Positions 16,563-25,431 are shown, counted from the first letter of the stretch. The stretch is 55,139 nucleotides of DNA from Hyphomicrobiales bacterium (GCA_030456445.1 JAKDNM010000010.1:1-55139), one strand, 5' to 3'. Made by a program: numbers and translations. The notes: generated from the letters alone by a model not told the origin.

Positions 16563-18119
16563 ATGAAGCGAATGCTATTCCTGACGTCGTCGGCCTGCGT
16601 ACTGACGCTCGCTCTGGCAAGTGCCGGCAGAGCGGACCAGGTTGACTACACAAAATACGGCGACTACGCCAATTACGGGTCGGCAGAGGACGGCAGCAGC
16701 GCCTGCTCCTATGCCAATATCGACAAGAAAGACTACAGCGGCAAGACGCTGAAAGTGATCAGCAACGCCGTTCCCGTCATCGGCGAACCGACCATTCTCC
16801 ATGCCAAGCAGTTCGAGGACCTGACCGGCGCGAAGGTCGAGGTCGTCAACGTGCCCTTCGGCGATCTCTATCAGCGTATCATGATCCCGTTCCAGACCGG
16901 CCAGGCGGCCTATGACGTCATGTTCTACGGCTCGCTGTGGATCGGTGATTTCCACAATTTCCTGGCGCCTGTGCCGGAGGAATATCTCCAGACACCGGGC
17001 ATGAAGGACGTCACGCAGAACTATAAGGACGTTGCCACCTGGGGCGACCAGATGGTGCAGTATCCGGTCGACGGCGACCGCAACTATCTCAAGGTCCGCG
17101 CCGACGTCTTCAACAATCCGGAGATGCAGAAGAAATACAAGGACGAGACCGGCGAGGACCTCGCGATCCCGAAAACCTGGGACGAGTACAACCAGATCGC
17201 CAAGTTCTTCTCCGGTTGGGACTGGGCCGGCGACGGCAAGAAGCATTACGGCTCGGCCGAGATAACCAAGCGCGACGACCTGATGTTCTCCGCCTTTATC
17301 GACCGCGTTGCCGCCTATGCGAAGAACCCGAACGTCAAGGGCGGCTTCTTCTTCGATCTGAAAACCATGACGCCGCAGGTGAACAATCCCGGTTGGGTCA
17401 AGGGGCTCGAGATGTTCATTGACGCAAAGAAGGCCTTCCCGCCGGGCGGCGAAAATTTTGGCCTTGGCGACGCAATCTTTTCGTTCGGCGGCGGCCAGTC
17501 GCTGATGGAATACACTTGGGACGATCCCTTCATCCAGGCACAGGAGAAGAGCAGCCCCATTCGCAACAAGGTCGAAGCTGCGCCGCTTCCGGGTGCCTAC
17601 GAGGTCTGGAACCGCGACACCAAGAAATGGGACAAGTTCGATACGCCGAACGCGCCGCCCTACATCACCTGGGGCTGGACCTCGGCTGTTGCCAAGGCGT
17701 CCAAGAACAAGGAGATGGCCTTCGACTATCTGTGTTTCTTCGCCAACAAGCCCAACCACGCGCTCGACCTTCAGATCGGCCGCTTCGGTATCAATCCGTA
17801 CCGGAACGCCGACTTCGAGGCGAAGTTCTGGGAGGACAAGCTCGGCTGGACACCGAACGTCGCCGAAACCTACGTCAAGACGTTGTCCGGCATGGATAAG
17901 TCGACTAACCGCGTCTTCGATCTGCGGGTACCGGGCGTGAACCAGTTCATGTCCATACTTGCCAACGGGGTTTCGCAGGCCATGGCGGGCCAGAAGACGC
18001 CGCAGCAGGCGCTCGACAACGTCGCCAAGCAGTGGACCGACGTCGTGAACAAGATCGGCAAGGACAAGGTGCGCGACGCTTACGCCAAGGTCGTGGCGCT
18101 CGAGGACCAGGGTCGCTGA
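16563..18119 (+). CDS. ABC importer solute-binding protein, family 1
   Basis: The 518-aa periplasmic protein belongs to the extracellular solute-binding family 1 and is larger than most sugar-binding proteins (about 420 aa). A Sec signal (MKRMLFLTSSACVLTLALASAG) is followed by KVISNAVPVIGEPTILHAKQFEDLTGAKVEVV. It follows the alcohol dehydrogenase by 30 bases with a strong GGGAGGAGG site. Long binding proteins of this type accompany two-ATPase importers such as the rhizobial glycerol system, so a small polyol or alcohol is likelier than an oligosaccharide. That is inference. Confidence 0.88.
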   Translation: MKRMLFLTSSACVLTLALASAGRADQVDYTKYGDYANYGSAEDGSSACSYANIDKKDYSGKTLKVISNAVPVIGEPTILHAKQFEDLTGAKVEVVNVPFGDLYQRIMIPFQTGQAAYDVMFYGSLWIGDFHNFLAPVPEEYLQTPGMKDVTQNYKDVATWGDQMVQYPVDGDRNYLKVRADVFNNPEMQKKYKDETGEDLAIPKTWDEYNQIAKFFSGWDWAGDGKKHYGSAEITKRDDLMFSAFIDRVAAYAKNPNVKGGFFFDLKTMTPQVNNPGWVKGLEMFIDAKKAFPPGGENFGLGDAIFSFGGGQSLMEYTWDDPFIQAQEKSSPIRNKVEAAPLPGAYEVWNRDTKKWDKFDTPNAPPYITWGWTSAVAKASKNKEMAFDYLCFFANKPNHALDLQIGRFGINPYRNADFEAKFWEDKLGWTPNVAETYVKTLSGMDKSTNRVFDLRVPGVNQFMSILANGVSQAMAGQKTPQQALDNVAKQWTDVVNKIGKDKVRDAYAKVVALEDQGR

Positions 18120-18139
18120 TAGCGCCACCGGCCCGTAAC

Positions 18140-18168
18140 TTCGGGGCGGCCTGACCGGCTGCCCCGGA
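18140..18168 (+). other. Intercistronic hairpin after the binding-protein gene
   Basis: TTCGGGGC at 18140-18147 pairs with GCCCCGGA at 18161-18168 (one G-T pair), loop 13 bases. It lies in the 101-base gap between the binding protein and the first permease and lacks a T-run. Such hairpins often protect the binding-protein mRNA so that more of it is made than of the membrane parts. The role here is inferred. Confidence 0.45.
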
Positions 18169-18220
18169 ACGCGCAGCGCCGCAAGCTGCCAGCAGGCATT
18201 CCCTCCAACCAGGGTTCCCG

Positions 18221-19102
18221 ATGGACCAGCCTGAATTCCGCTTCTACAAGCTTTCCTTTCTGCTGCCGGGTCTTCTCGGCCTGCTCGCCGTCATTCTGTT
18301 TCCGCTCTTCTTCACGGTCAGGGTCTCGCTGTCGGGCTGGAGCGCGGTATCGCCCGGGCTCGATTTCGACGGCCTCGCCAATTACCGTGCCCTGGTTTCC
18401 GACGTCCGGTTCTGGCAGTCTTTCGAGCGGCTCGCCGGGATGGCGGTCGGTACGGTGCTGATCCAGTACATACTCGGTTTCGCAATGGCCCTCCTGGTCT
18501 GGCGCGAGATTCGCTATCGACGCTTCTTCCGCGTTCTCTTCCTTGTGCCGATGATGACGACGCCGGTCATCATGTCGGTGATATGGCGCACGATCCTGCA
18601 TGAATCGCTCGGCCCGGCGAACGACTTCCTCGGCCTGTTCGGGCTTGGACCCTATCCGTGGCTGACCGACGGCAGTTTTGCGATGGCCAGCGTCATGATG
18701 GTCGAGGTCTGGCAATGGACCCCGTTCATGTTCCTGCTCCTGCTCGCTGGGCTGATCAGCCTGCCGCGCGAGCCGTTCTTGGCCGCGGCGATCGACGGCG
18801 CGGGACCGGTACGAACCTTCTTCAACGTCACCTTTCCCCTGATGGCGCCGGTCTCGATCGGGGCCATCATTATCAGGCTGATCGAGGCATCCAAGATCAT
18901 GGATTCAGTCTACGTGCTCACCTCGGGCGGCCCCGGCACGGCGACGGAGACGGCCGGCTACTACATTTACATAAGAGGCCTGAAGGATTTCGAGATCGGC
19001 TACGCGGCAGCCCTGTCGGTGACCTATCTCGTCGTGATGATCGTGCTCCTGACCGTGATAGCCAAGCTCCTCGTCAGGACATTCGTCGGGAGGGGTACAT
19101 GA
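18221..19102 (+). CDS. ABC importer permease, MalF type
   Basis: The 293-aa inner-membrane permease has about six hydrophobic segments, starting with FLLPGLLGLLAVILFPLFFTV. The EAA-type coupling loop is EPFLAAAIDGAGPVRTFFNV (about 185-205), which contacts an ATPase. It follows the binding protein by 101 bases, and its TGA overlaps the next ATG (ATGA at 19099-19102). The start codon is the ATG at 18221 (MDQPEFR). Confidence 0.92.
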   Translation: MDQPEFRFYKLSFLLPGLLGLLAVILFPLFFTVRVSLSGWSAVSPGLDFDGLANYRALVSDVRFWQSFERLAGMAVGTVLIQYILGFAMALLVWREIRYRRFFRVLFLVPMMTTPVIMSVIWRTILHESLGPANDFLGLFGLGPYPWLTDGSFAMASVMMVEVWQWTPFMFLLLLAGLISLPREPFLAAAIDGAGPVRTFFNVTFPLMAPVSIGAIIIRLIEASKIMDSVYVLTSGGPGTATETAGYYIYIRGLKDFEIGYAAALSVTYLVVMIVLLTVIAKLLVRTFVGRGT

Positions 19103-19944
19103 TGCCGCGGTTTTATTCGGCCCTTAAATACGCGGCGGTGCTAATCTGGAGCGCCTTTGTCCTGGCGCCCTTCATGTGGGCGCTGACCACCAGCTTCAAG
19201 ACGGCCAACGGCGTGACCGGCGGGCCGACATATCTGCCCTGGATCCAGTACAAACCTTCGCTGCATGGATGGGAAAGCCTGTTCGGCGGCGCTGGCGGGA
19301 TCGATATCGTGCAGCCCTATATCGACAGCATCATCGTAACGGTCGGCGCAAGCATCATCTCAATCGTGCTAGGCACGCTTGCAGCCTACGGCCTCTCGCG
19401 GTTCCAATACCGCGCCGGCTTCGTGAAGAATTCGGATATCGTCTTCTTCTTCATTTCCCAGCGCATCATGCCGCCGATAGTGCTGGCGATCCCCTTTTTC
19501 CTCATGCTCCAGTTCCTCGGCCTGCTCGACACCAAGACCGGTCTCATCATCGTCTACATCGCGCTGCTCCTGCCGATCGCGGTGTGGATCATGGTCGACT
19601 TCTTCGACGGTGTTCCGCGCGCGGTGGATGAGATGGCGATGCTCGACGGCTGCACGCCCTTCGAGGCGTTTTTCAAGGTCGTATTACCCAATTCGCTGCC
19701 GGGCATACTCGTGGCCTTGATGTTCTGCCTGATCTTCGGCTGGAACGACTTCTTCTTCGCCTTCACCCTGACCTTTACCGACACGCAGCTCCTTCCCGTG
19801 GCGATCGTCGCGCTCAACTCTTCCGTGACGCCCTGGTGGAGCCTTTCCGCATCGGCCCTGATTTCCGTCGCGCCCCTGGTCCTCATCGCTTTTTTCGTCG
19901 AGCGACTCCTCTCGCGCGGCACGCTTGCCGGCGCAATCCGGTGA
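19099..19944 (+). CDS. ABC importer permease, MalG type
   Basis: The 281-aa partner permease has the MalG-like opening ALKYAAVLIWSAFVLAPFMWALTTSFKT and about six membrane segments. Its EAA-type loop reads RAVDEMAMLDGCTPFEAFFK. I start at the ATG at 19099, overlapping the previous stop and preceded by GGGAGGGG; a second ATG follows at 19102. The long open frame upstream is a shadow of the first permease. The two different permeases match the two different ATPases of this operon. Confidence 0.92.
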   Translation: MMPRFYSALKYAAVLIWSAFVLAPFMWALTTSFKTANGVTGGPTYLPWIQYKPSLHGWESLFGGAGGIDIVQPYIDSIIVTVGASIISIVLGTLAAYGLSRFQYRAGFVKNSDIVFFFISQRIMPPIVLAIPFFLMLQFLGLLDTKTGLIIVYIALLLPIAVWIMVDFFDGVPRAVDEMAMLDGCTPFEAFFKVVLPNSLPGILVALMFCLIFGWNDFFFAFTLTFTDTQLLPVAIVALNSSVTPWWSLSASALISVAPLVLIAFFVERLLSRGTLAGAIR

Positions 19945-19954
19945 GGCGCGCGCG

Positions 19955-21040
19955 ATGAGCCTCGTCGTTCAGGAACTGAGCCTCGTTCGCAACGGCGTCC
20001 CGCATCTGGGTGGTGTGTCGGCGACATTCCCACGCGGACAACTTACGGCCGTGATCGGCCGCACGCTTGCGGGCAAGACAACGCTTCTCAGGGTGATCGC
20101 CGGCCTCCAGGCGATAGACGGCGGAATGCTCGACCTCGACGGTCGACCGTTCGGCCGCCTGCCCGCATGGAAGCGCGACGTCGCCATGGTCTATCAGCAG
20201 TTCATCAACTACCCACATCTGTCGGTGTTCGAGAACGTCGCCTTTCCCCTGCGCAAGAAGCGGCTTGCCAGGACCGAGGTCGAGCGGCGCGTCCGCGAGG
20301 TGCTTTCGACGGTCGGCCTTGCCGATTTCGGCAAGCGCCGGCCGAGCGCGATTTCCGGCGGCCAGCAGCAGCGGGTGGCGCTTGCCCGCGCGCTGGTGCG
20401 CGAGGCTAATATCCTGCTGCTCGACGAGCCGCTGGTGAACCTGGACTACAAATTGCGCGAACAGTTGCGCGACGAGTTCCGCAGCCTTTTCTCGACCCAG
20501 GAACACAGTGTCGTCATCTTCAACACCACCGATCCCGCCGAGGCGATGATGATCGCAGACCAGATCGTCGTCATGCATGAAGGACGGATCGCCCAGATCG
20601 GGAAGCCGGCCGATGTTTTCGAGGCGCCGGTCTCGGTCGCCGTTGCCGAAATCATCAACGATCCTCCGATGAACATCCTTGCCGGAAGGATCGACGGCGA
20701 CGGGCTGCTGCTCGGCGAAGGCTTGCGGCTGCCGGCGCCGCCGCGTCTAGCCACCCTGCCGCGACGCGCCTACCGCTTCGGCGTGCGCGCGGGCGAACTG
20801 GCGCCGGCGGACGAGGCGCCGCTTGTCGGCGCGGTGACCTTCTCCGAAGTCTCGGGCTCGGAGACGACCCTTCATGTTGCTGGCGAAAAGGGAAGCGTGG
20901 TGCTGCAACTCGAAGGCGTTTTCGTCATGCCGCCCGGCACCCGGATCGGTGTGGCAATTCCGGCGGATCGCCTCTTCGTCTTTGAGGACGATGGCGAGGG
21001 CAGGCTGATCAGCGCGCCCGCGGCCATAGGAGGAAGCTGA
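19955..21040 (+). CDS. ABC importer ATPase 1, degenerate Walker A surround and no switch His
   Basis: The 361-aa protein has an ABC domain (1-235) and a C-terminal TOBE-type domain. The signature ISGGQ (133-137) and Walker B ILLLDEP (153-159) are normal. Walker A is GRTLAGKT (35-42), keeping only the GK-T core. The switch His is replaced by T192 (NTTDPAEAM where VTHDQ is usual). It is followed at once by a second ATPase with the opposite defects. The ATG at 19955 lies 10 bases after the permease stop; an upstream TTG is rejected. It resembles GlpS of the rhizobial glycerol importer. Confidence 0.9.
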   Translation: MSLVVQELSLVRNGVPHLGGVSATFPRGQLTAVIGRTLAGKTTLLRVIAGLQAIDGGMLDLDGRPFGRLPAWKRDVAMVYQQFINYPHLSVFENVAFPLRKKRLARTEVERRVREVLSTVGLADFGKRRPSAISGGQQQRVALARALVREANILLLDEPLVNLDYKLREQLRDEFRSLFSTQEHSVVIFNTTDPAEAMMIADQIVVMHEGRIAQIGKPADVFEAPVSVAVAEIINDPPMNILAGRIDGDGLLLGEGLRLPAPPRLATLPRRAYRFGVRAGELAPADEAPLVGAVTFSEVSGSETTLHVAGEKGSVVLQLEGVFVMPPGTRIGVAIPADRLFVFEDDGEGRLISAPAAIGGS

Positions 21041-22104
21041 TGGCGCGTATCCACCTGGAACAGGTCGGCCACAGCTACGGCGGCGGCACATACGCACTCG
21101 AAAAGGCGGACCTTGTTTTCGAGGAGGGGCTGACCTACGCTCTGCTCGGGCCTTCGGGCTGCGGCAAGACGACGATGCTCAACATCATTTCCGGGCTCGT
21201 GCGCCCGTCCGACGGCCGGGTGCTCGTCGGCGGAACCGACATGACGGATGTGCCGACCGTGCGCAGGAACATCGCACAGGTGTTCCAGTTCCCGGTGGTC
21301 TACCGCTCCAAGACGGTGTTCGAGAACCTTGCCTTCCCGCTGCGCTGCCGGGGCTGGAACACCACGCGCCTGAGGCCGCGCGTCGAGGAGATCGCAGAAT
21401 TGCTCGGGATGTCGAAGCGGCTCGGCCAGTCGGCGCGCAACTTGACAGCCGACGAGAAACAGCTCGTCTCATTGGGGCGCGGCCTGGTGCGCGAGGATGT
21501 TGCCGCGCTTCTCATGGACGAGCCGCTGACGGTGATCGATCCGCAGATGAAATCCGACCTGAGGCGCCGCATCAAGCAGGCTAACGCTCGCACGCGCCAT
21601 ACCGTGGTCTACGTGACGCATGACCAGAACGAGGCGATGACCTTCGCCGACGAGGTCCTGGTCATGCGTGCCGGGCGCGTCGTCCAGCGCGGCGGCGCGC
21701 AGGAGCTCTTCGAGAACCCGCGCGACACCTACGTTGGCACGTTCATCGGCTCGCCCGGGATGAATTTCATGGCGGCCGAGCGTATCGGCGGCCGGATCGG
21801 GTTCGCTGGCGTGGCGCTGCTTCCGGCCACGGCGGCTAATGAAGTTCCGGACGCGGCGGATCTGCGGATCGGCATAAGGCCGGAACATCTGGCCTTTTCC
21901 AATGACGGAGAGCAGGGCATCCCGGCCTCGGTGAATTTCGTGCAGGACCAAGGCAGCTTTCTCATCGTCGACCTGACGGTCGCAAGCCAAACGATCAAGG
22001 TGAAGGTCCGAAGAGAGGTGCGAATCCCCTCTGGGCCGGCGCGGCTTTCCTTTCCGGCCGAAAGACTGCGTCTCTATGCGGACGGCGCCTTGCTTACACC
22101 GTAA
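21040..22104 (+). CDS. ABC importer ATPase 2, degenerate signature motif
   Basis: The 354-aa partner ATPase has a canonical Walker A GPSGCGKTT (37-45), Walker B ALLMDEP (156-162) and switch His H194 (VTHDQNEAM). The LSGGQ signature is replaced by LTADE (135-139). A TOBE-type C-terminal domain follows from about 240. Its ATG overlaps the stop of ATPase 1 by one base, after AGGAGGAAG. Paired with ATPase 1 it should complete one good ATP site, using its own Walker A and the partner's signature, and leave one poor site. It resembles GlpT of the glycerol importer. Confidence 0.9.
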   Translation: MARIHLEQVGHSYGGGTYALEKADLVFEEGLTYALLGPSGCGKTTMLNIISGLVRPSDGRVLVGGTDMTDVPTVRRNIAQVFQFPVVYRSKTVFENLAFPLRCRGWNTTRLRPRVEEIAELLGMSKRLGQSARNLTADEKQLVSLGRGLVREDVAALLMDEPLTVIDPQMKSDLRRRIKQANARTRHTVVYVTHDQNEAMTFADEVLVMRAGRVVQRGGAQELFENPRDTYVGTFIGSPGMNFMAAERIGGRIGFAGVALLPATAANEVPDAADLRIGIRPEHLAFSNDGEQGIPASVNFVQDQGSFLIVDLTVASQTIKVKVRREVRIPSGPARLSFPAERLRLYADGALLTP

Positions 22105-22308
22105 CGGAGGCCGCTTCGGCTTTGGCCATTATCCGTTCGGGGCCTCGTCGACTGGCGGCGCGGCGCGCGGCGACTCGACCAGCTTCTCACCCGAAGCTTC
22201 CGTTGGGATGAAATGCCATTAAGCCCATAACTACTCGTTCCGAAAAATAACGATCGGCCGGGACCTGCGCTCGCCTTCAATACTTGATGTCGAGGCGTTT
22301 TGGCGAAG

Positions 22309-22623
22309 TCAGCCGTTCACCACCGACATAGCGTGAAGCCGGGGAGCCGCGACGACCGGCCGTTCCCCGGACATCAGATAAATCAGGCAACTCGTCCTGA
22401 GCAGGGAGCTGAAGTTGGTGATTGTTCCGTTCAGTTCCAGCGCCTCGTCATAAAGCGTCGAGAGAAAACGCGGGGTGGACATTCCCTGACGGGAGGCGAT
22501 TTCGTCGATCAGCACCCAGAAGGCTCCCTCGAGTTGGATGCTTGTGGAATGCCCGCCGATACGCACCGAACGGTTCACTGGGTGATAACGTTCAGGGTCC
22601 TGGCCGGCATAGATCTCGCACAT
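22309..22623 (-). CDS. Ribbon-helix-helix domain protein
   Basis: The 104-aa protein matches the alphaproteobacterial RHH family (PF13467-like): MCEIYAGQDPERY, RSVRIGGHSTSIQLEGAFWVLIDEIA, and FSSLLRTSCLIYL. It starts at the ATG at 22623 with a perfect GGGAGGT; the long frame above it is a shadow. Such proteins are probably small DNA-binding regulators, and here it faces the glyoxalase/GMC gene group across a 186-base gap with two palindromes. The 204 bases between it and the upstream ATPase gene hold only GC-rich sequence with no clear terminator. Confidence 0.82.
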   Translation of the reverse strand: MCEIYAGQDPERYHPVNRSVRIGGHSTSIQLEGAFWVLIDEIASRQGMSTPRFLSTLYDEALELNGTITNFSSLLRTSCLIYLMSGERPVVAAPRLHAMSVVNG

Positions 22624-22725
22624 GGCAACCTCCCAGATTTGACCGTGAGGAACTATGTGCTTTTGGGCGATCGGCGTCAAACGGCTTCGAGGGAGCGGAG
22701 CGGCGTGACCGCCTCCTACTTTAGA

Positions 22726-22757
22726 CGGGAAATCCCGCTGTAGTAGCCAATTGCTAC
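22726..22757. promoter_or_regulatory. Twin palindromes in the RHH-glyoxalase gap
   Basis: CGGGAAATCCCG at 22726-22737 is a palindrome with 5-base arms. GTAGC-CAATT-GCTAC at 22743-22757 is a perfect inverted repeat. They lie side by side between divergent genes and could be operators for the RHH protein or another regulator. No direct support beyond symmetry. Confidence 0.35.
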
Positions 22758-22809
22758 CCGCCCGGCGCCTGCGCATGCGATGGTTCGGGGTGTCGGGAGG
22801 AAAACCGTA

Positions 22810-23205
22810 TTGGCGAAGGCGATCCACAGCATGATCAGGGTCCTGGATGAGGCCCGGTCCGTCGAGTTCTACCGCAAGGCTTTCGGCTTCGAGATTGCTG
22901 ATCGATTCGATTTCGAGACATTCACCCTGGTCTACCTTAGCAATCAAGAGAGTGAGTTCGAACTCGAATTCACCATCAACAAGGGCAGGGACGAACCTTA
23001 CGTGCTGGGCGATGGCTACGGGCATCTCGCCTTGTCGGTGTCTGACCTCGATGGCGAGCACGACCGGTTCGGGGCGCTCGGTTTCAACCCGAAGAAGATC
23101 GTCGAATTCAATCGCGACGGCACGTTGCTCGCGCGGTTCTTCTTCGTCGAAGACCCCGACGGTTACAAGATCGAGGTTCTGCAGCGTCGCGGCCGGTTCA
23201 AATAG
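22810..23205 (+). CDS. Glyoxalase I-like (VOC family) protein
   Basis: The 131-aa protein resembles lactoylglutathione lyase GloA. The four metal ligands of that enzyme can be placed: His in AIHSMIRV, Glu in ELEFTINKG, His in GYGHLALSV and Glu in DGYKIEVLQ. It would detoxify methylglyoxal or a related aldehyde with glutathione. The start is a TTG at 22810 after GGGAGGAAAA; no ATG fits the ribosome site, and the frame's upstream part is not family-like. It precedes the Tat-subunit and GMC genes with the same type of ribosome site. Confidence 0.82.
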   Translation: MAKAIHSMIRVLDEARSVEFYRKAFGFEIADRFDFETFTLVYLSNQESEFELEFTINKGRDEPYVLGDGYGHLALSVSDLDGEHDRFGALGFNPKKIVEFNRDGTLLARFFFVEDPDGYKIEVLQRRGRFK

Positions 23206-23283
23206 GAGGAGTGAGCGCGTGCCGACAGGCACGACGCCAGCAACAGCGCCCCCGCGGCGCATATAGCAAGCAGGGAGGAAAAC

Positions 23284-23814
23284 ATGGTCACGGTCAACGA
23301 CGGCAAGCCGGGTTTGTCGCGGCGTGAATTGCTGAAGGGCGGCGGTATCGGCGCCTTGCTGGTGATATCGGGCAGCGCGGTGATCAGTCCCGAACATGCC
23401 TGGGGTCTGGAGACCTCGGCGCTAAAACCAGAAACCGTGGCGACGCTGATCCAGATGGCGCGCGATATCTATCCGCACGATCAACTCGCCGACAAATACT
23501 ATGCCATCGCCGTCAAGGCGCATGACGAAAAGGCGGGCAAGGACCAAGCCTACAAGGAACTCGTCGAGAAGGGCGTTGCCGATCTGGACGCCAAGGCGGG
23601 CGGGGGCGGCTACATAAATCAGAGCTGGGAAGATCAGCGGGTTGCCGTGCTGGAGCAGATCGAGGCGACACCGTTCTTCCAGGCGGTGCGCGGCGGCCTT
23701 GTTGTCGGGCTCTACAACCAGAAGGCGGTCTGGCCGGTCTTTGGCTACGAGGGGGAGTCCTACTCCAAGGGCGGCTATATCGATCGCGGCTTCGACGACA
23801 TCGAATGGCTATAG
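23284..23814 (+). CDS. Tat-exported gluconate 2-dehydrogenase subunit 3-like protein
   Basis: The 176-aa protein starts with a twin-arginine signal (LSRRELLKGGGIGALLVISG). The rest resembles the small subunit 3 of membrane-bound gluconate or sorbitol dehydrogenases, which carries the large flavoprotein across the membrane. Its partner, the GMC gene, lies 45 bases downstream and lacks its own signal. The ATG at 23284 follows GGGAGGAAAA. Confidence 0.8.
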   Translation: MVTVNDGKPGLSRRELLKGGGIGALLVISGSAVISPEHAWGLETSALKPETVATLIQMARDIYPHDQLADKYYAIAVKAHDEKAGKDQAYKELVEKGVADLDAKAGGGGYINQSWEDQRVAVLEQIEATPFFQAVRGGLVVGLYNQKAVWPVFGYEGESYSKGGYIDRGFDDIEWL

Positions 23815-23859
23815 GCCATCCGCGGCACGCTCAGCACACCATTCTCATGGGAGGAAACC

Positions 23860-25431
23860 ATGGCAAAGACGTTTGATCTCAAGGACGGCAGCGTCGTCGT
23901 CATTATCGGCTCCGGCGCAGGCGGCGGCACGCTTGGCAATGAACTTGCCCAGAAGGGCATCAATGTCGTCATGCTGGAGGCCGGTCGTCGCTACGAATAT
24001 GGAGAATTCATCAACGATGAGTGGGAAAGCTTTGATCAACTTGCGTGGAAGGACAAGCGCATCGCTTCCGGCGAATGGCAGGTGGCGAAGGACTTCCCGA
24101 ACCTGCCGGCCTGGATAGTCAAGGCCGTCGGTGGCACCAGCATTCACTGGGCAGGCGCGTCGCTGCGGCTTCAGGAGCACGAATTCAAGACGCTTTCGAC
24201 CTATGGCAAGCTCGATGGAGCAAACCTCTTGGATTGGCCAATCACGCTGGCCGAACTGGAGCCTTATTACGCCAAGGCCGAAGACAAGATGGGGGTGACC
24301 CGCACAAACGGCATTCCCGGGCTGCCAGGCAACAACAACTTCAAGGTGATGAAGGCCGGCGCCGACAAGCTCGGCTACAAGGAATGTTCGACCGGCCGCA
24401 TGGCGATCAATTCCGAACCGCGCGACGGCCGCATGGCCTGCCAGCAGACCGGCTTCTGCTTCCAGGGCTGCAAATGGGGCGCGAAATGGTCAACGCTCTA
24501 TGCCGAAATCCCGAAGGGCGAGGCGACCGGCCATCTGGAGGTGCGGCCGCAGAGCATGGTTTTGAAGATCAACCATGATGCCGGCGGCAAGGTTACCGGT
24601 GTGGTCTATGCCGACAAGGATGGCAAACTGCACGAGCAGAAGGCGCGCATCGTCGCCGTGGCCGGCAATTCCATCGAGAGCCCGCGTTTGCTCCTGAATT
24701 CGGAATCGAGCAAGTTTCCGGACGGGCTCGCCAATTCCTCCGGGCAGGTAGGCCGCAACTACATGCGCCACACGACCGGTTCGGTCTATGCCGCTTTCGA
24801 CAAGCCGGTGCATATGTATCGCGGGACGACCATGGCCGGGATCATCCGCGACGAGGCGCGCAACGATTCCTCGCGCGGTTTTGTCGGCGGCTATGAGTTC
24901 GAGACTATATCGCTCGGCATCCCGTTCATGGCGGCATTCCTCAAGCCTGGCGCATGGGGGCGGTCCTTCACCTCGGCGCTTGACGATTACGTCAATATGG
25001 CCGGTCTGTGGATCGTCGGCGAGGACATGGCGCGCGAGGAGAACCGCATCACGCTGCACGAGGAAGAAAAGGACGAGTACGGCCTGCCGATCGCGGATGT
25101 GTTCTTCGATGACCATCCCAACGACACCGCGATGCGCAACCATGCCTACAAGCAGGGTACGGCGCTTTATGAAGCGGTGGGCGCGGTCCGGACTTTCCCG
25201 ACGCCGCCTTATCCCTCCACCCACAATCTTGGCACCAATCGCATGAGCGAGAAGCCGGGGGATGGCGTGGTCAACAAGCACGGCCAGTCGCATGACATCA
25301 AGAACCTGTTCGTGTCGGACGGCAGCCAGTTCACCTCCGGCGGCGCGGAGAATCCGACGCTGACCATCGTTTCTCTAGCGATCCGCCAAGCCGACTACAT
25401 TGCCAAGGAGATGGCGGCCAAGAATATCTGA
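23860..25431 (+). CDS. GMC-family FAD dehydrogenase, large subunit
   Basis: The 523-aa flavoprotein is the catalytic subunit of a periplasmic alcohol, polyol or sugar-acid dehydrogenase. The FAD motif GSGAGGGTLGNEL is at about 17-29; VGGTSIHWAGASLR and the C-terminal THNLGTNRMSEKP (active-site His-containing) and GSQFTSGGAENPTLT are family hallmarks. It should be exported by hitchhiking on the upstream Tat subunit. The usual third subunit, a multi-haem cytochrome c, is not next to it, since the next gene is convergent. Electron acceptor therefore unknown. Confidence 0.9.
   Translation: MAKTFDLKDGSVVVIIGSGAGGGTLGNELAQKGINVVMLEAGRRYEYGEFINDEWESFDQLAWKDKRIASGEWQVAKDFPNLPAWIVKAVGGTSIHWAGASLRLQEHEFKTLSTYGKLDGANLLDWPITLAELEPYYAKAEDKMGVTRTNGIPGLPGNNNFKVMKAGADKLGYKECSTGRMAINSEPRDGRMACQQTGFCFQGCKWGAKWSTLYAEIPKGEATGHLEVRPQSMVLKINHDAGGKVTGVVYADKDGKLHEQKARIVAVAGNSIESPRLLLNSESSKFPDGLANSSGQVGRNYMRHTTGSVYAAFDKPVHMYRGTTMAGIIRDEARNDSSRGFVGGYEFETISLGIPFMAAFLKPGAWGRSFTSALDDYVNMAGLWIVGEDMAREENRITLHEEEKDEYGLPIADVFFDDHPNDTAMRNHAYKQGTALYEAVGAVRTFPTPPYPSTHNLGTNRMSEKPGDGVVNKHGQSHDIKNLFVSDGSQFTSGGAENPTLTIVSLAIRQADYIAKEMAAKNI

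Noticed and set aside
16575-18128. A 517-codon frame opposite the binding-protein gene
   Set aside because: It mirrors the coding gene with stop-poor high-GC antisense sequence, has no motif, and would conflict with a protein with a signal peptide and clear family match.
18658-19098. N-terminal extension of the second permease frame
   Set aside because: The sequence before 19099 is a frame-shifted reading of permease 1; the start at 19099 has a ribosome site and a normal permease N-terminus.
22624-23397. Long minus-strand extension of the RHH gene frame
   Set aside because: Reads antisense through the glyoxalase gene; the ATG at 22623 has a perfect ribosome site and the family's invariant start.
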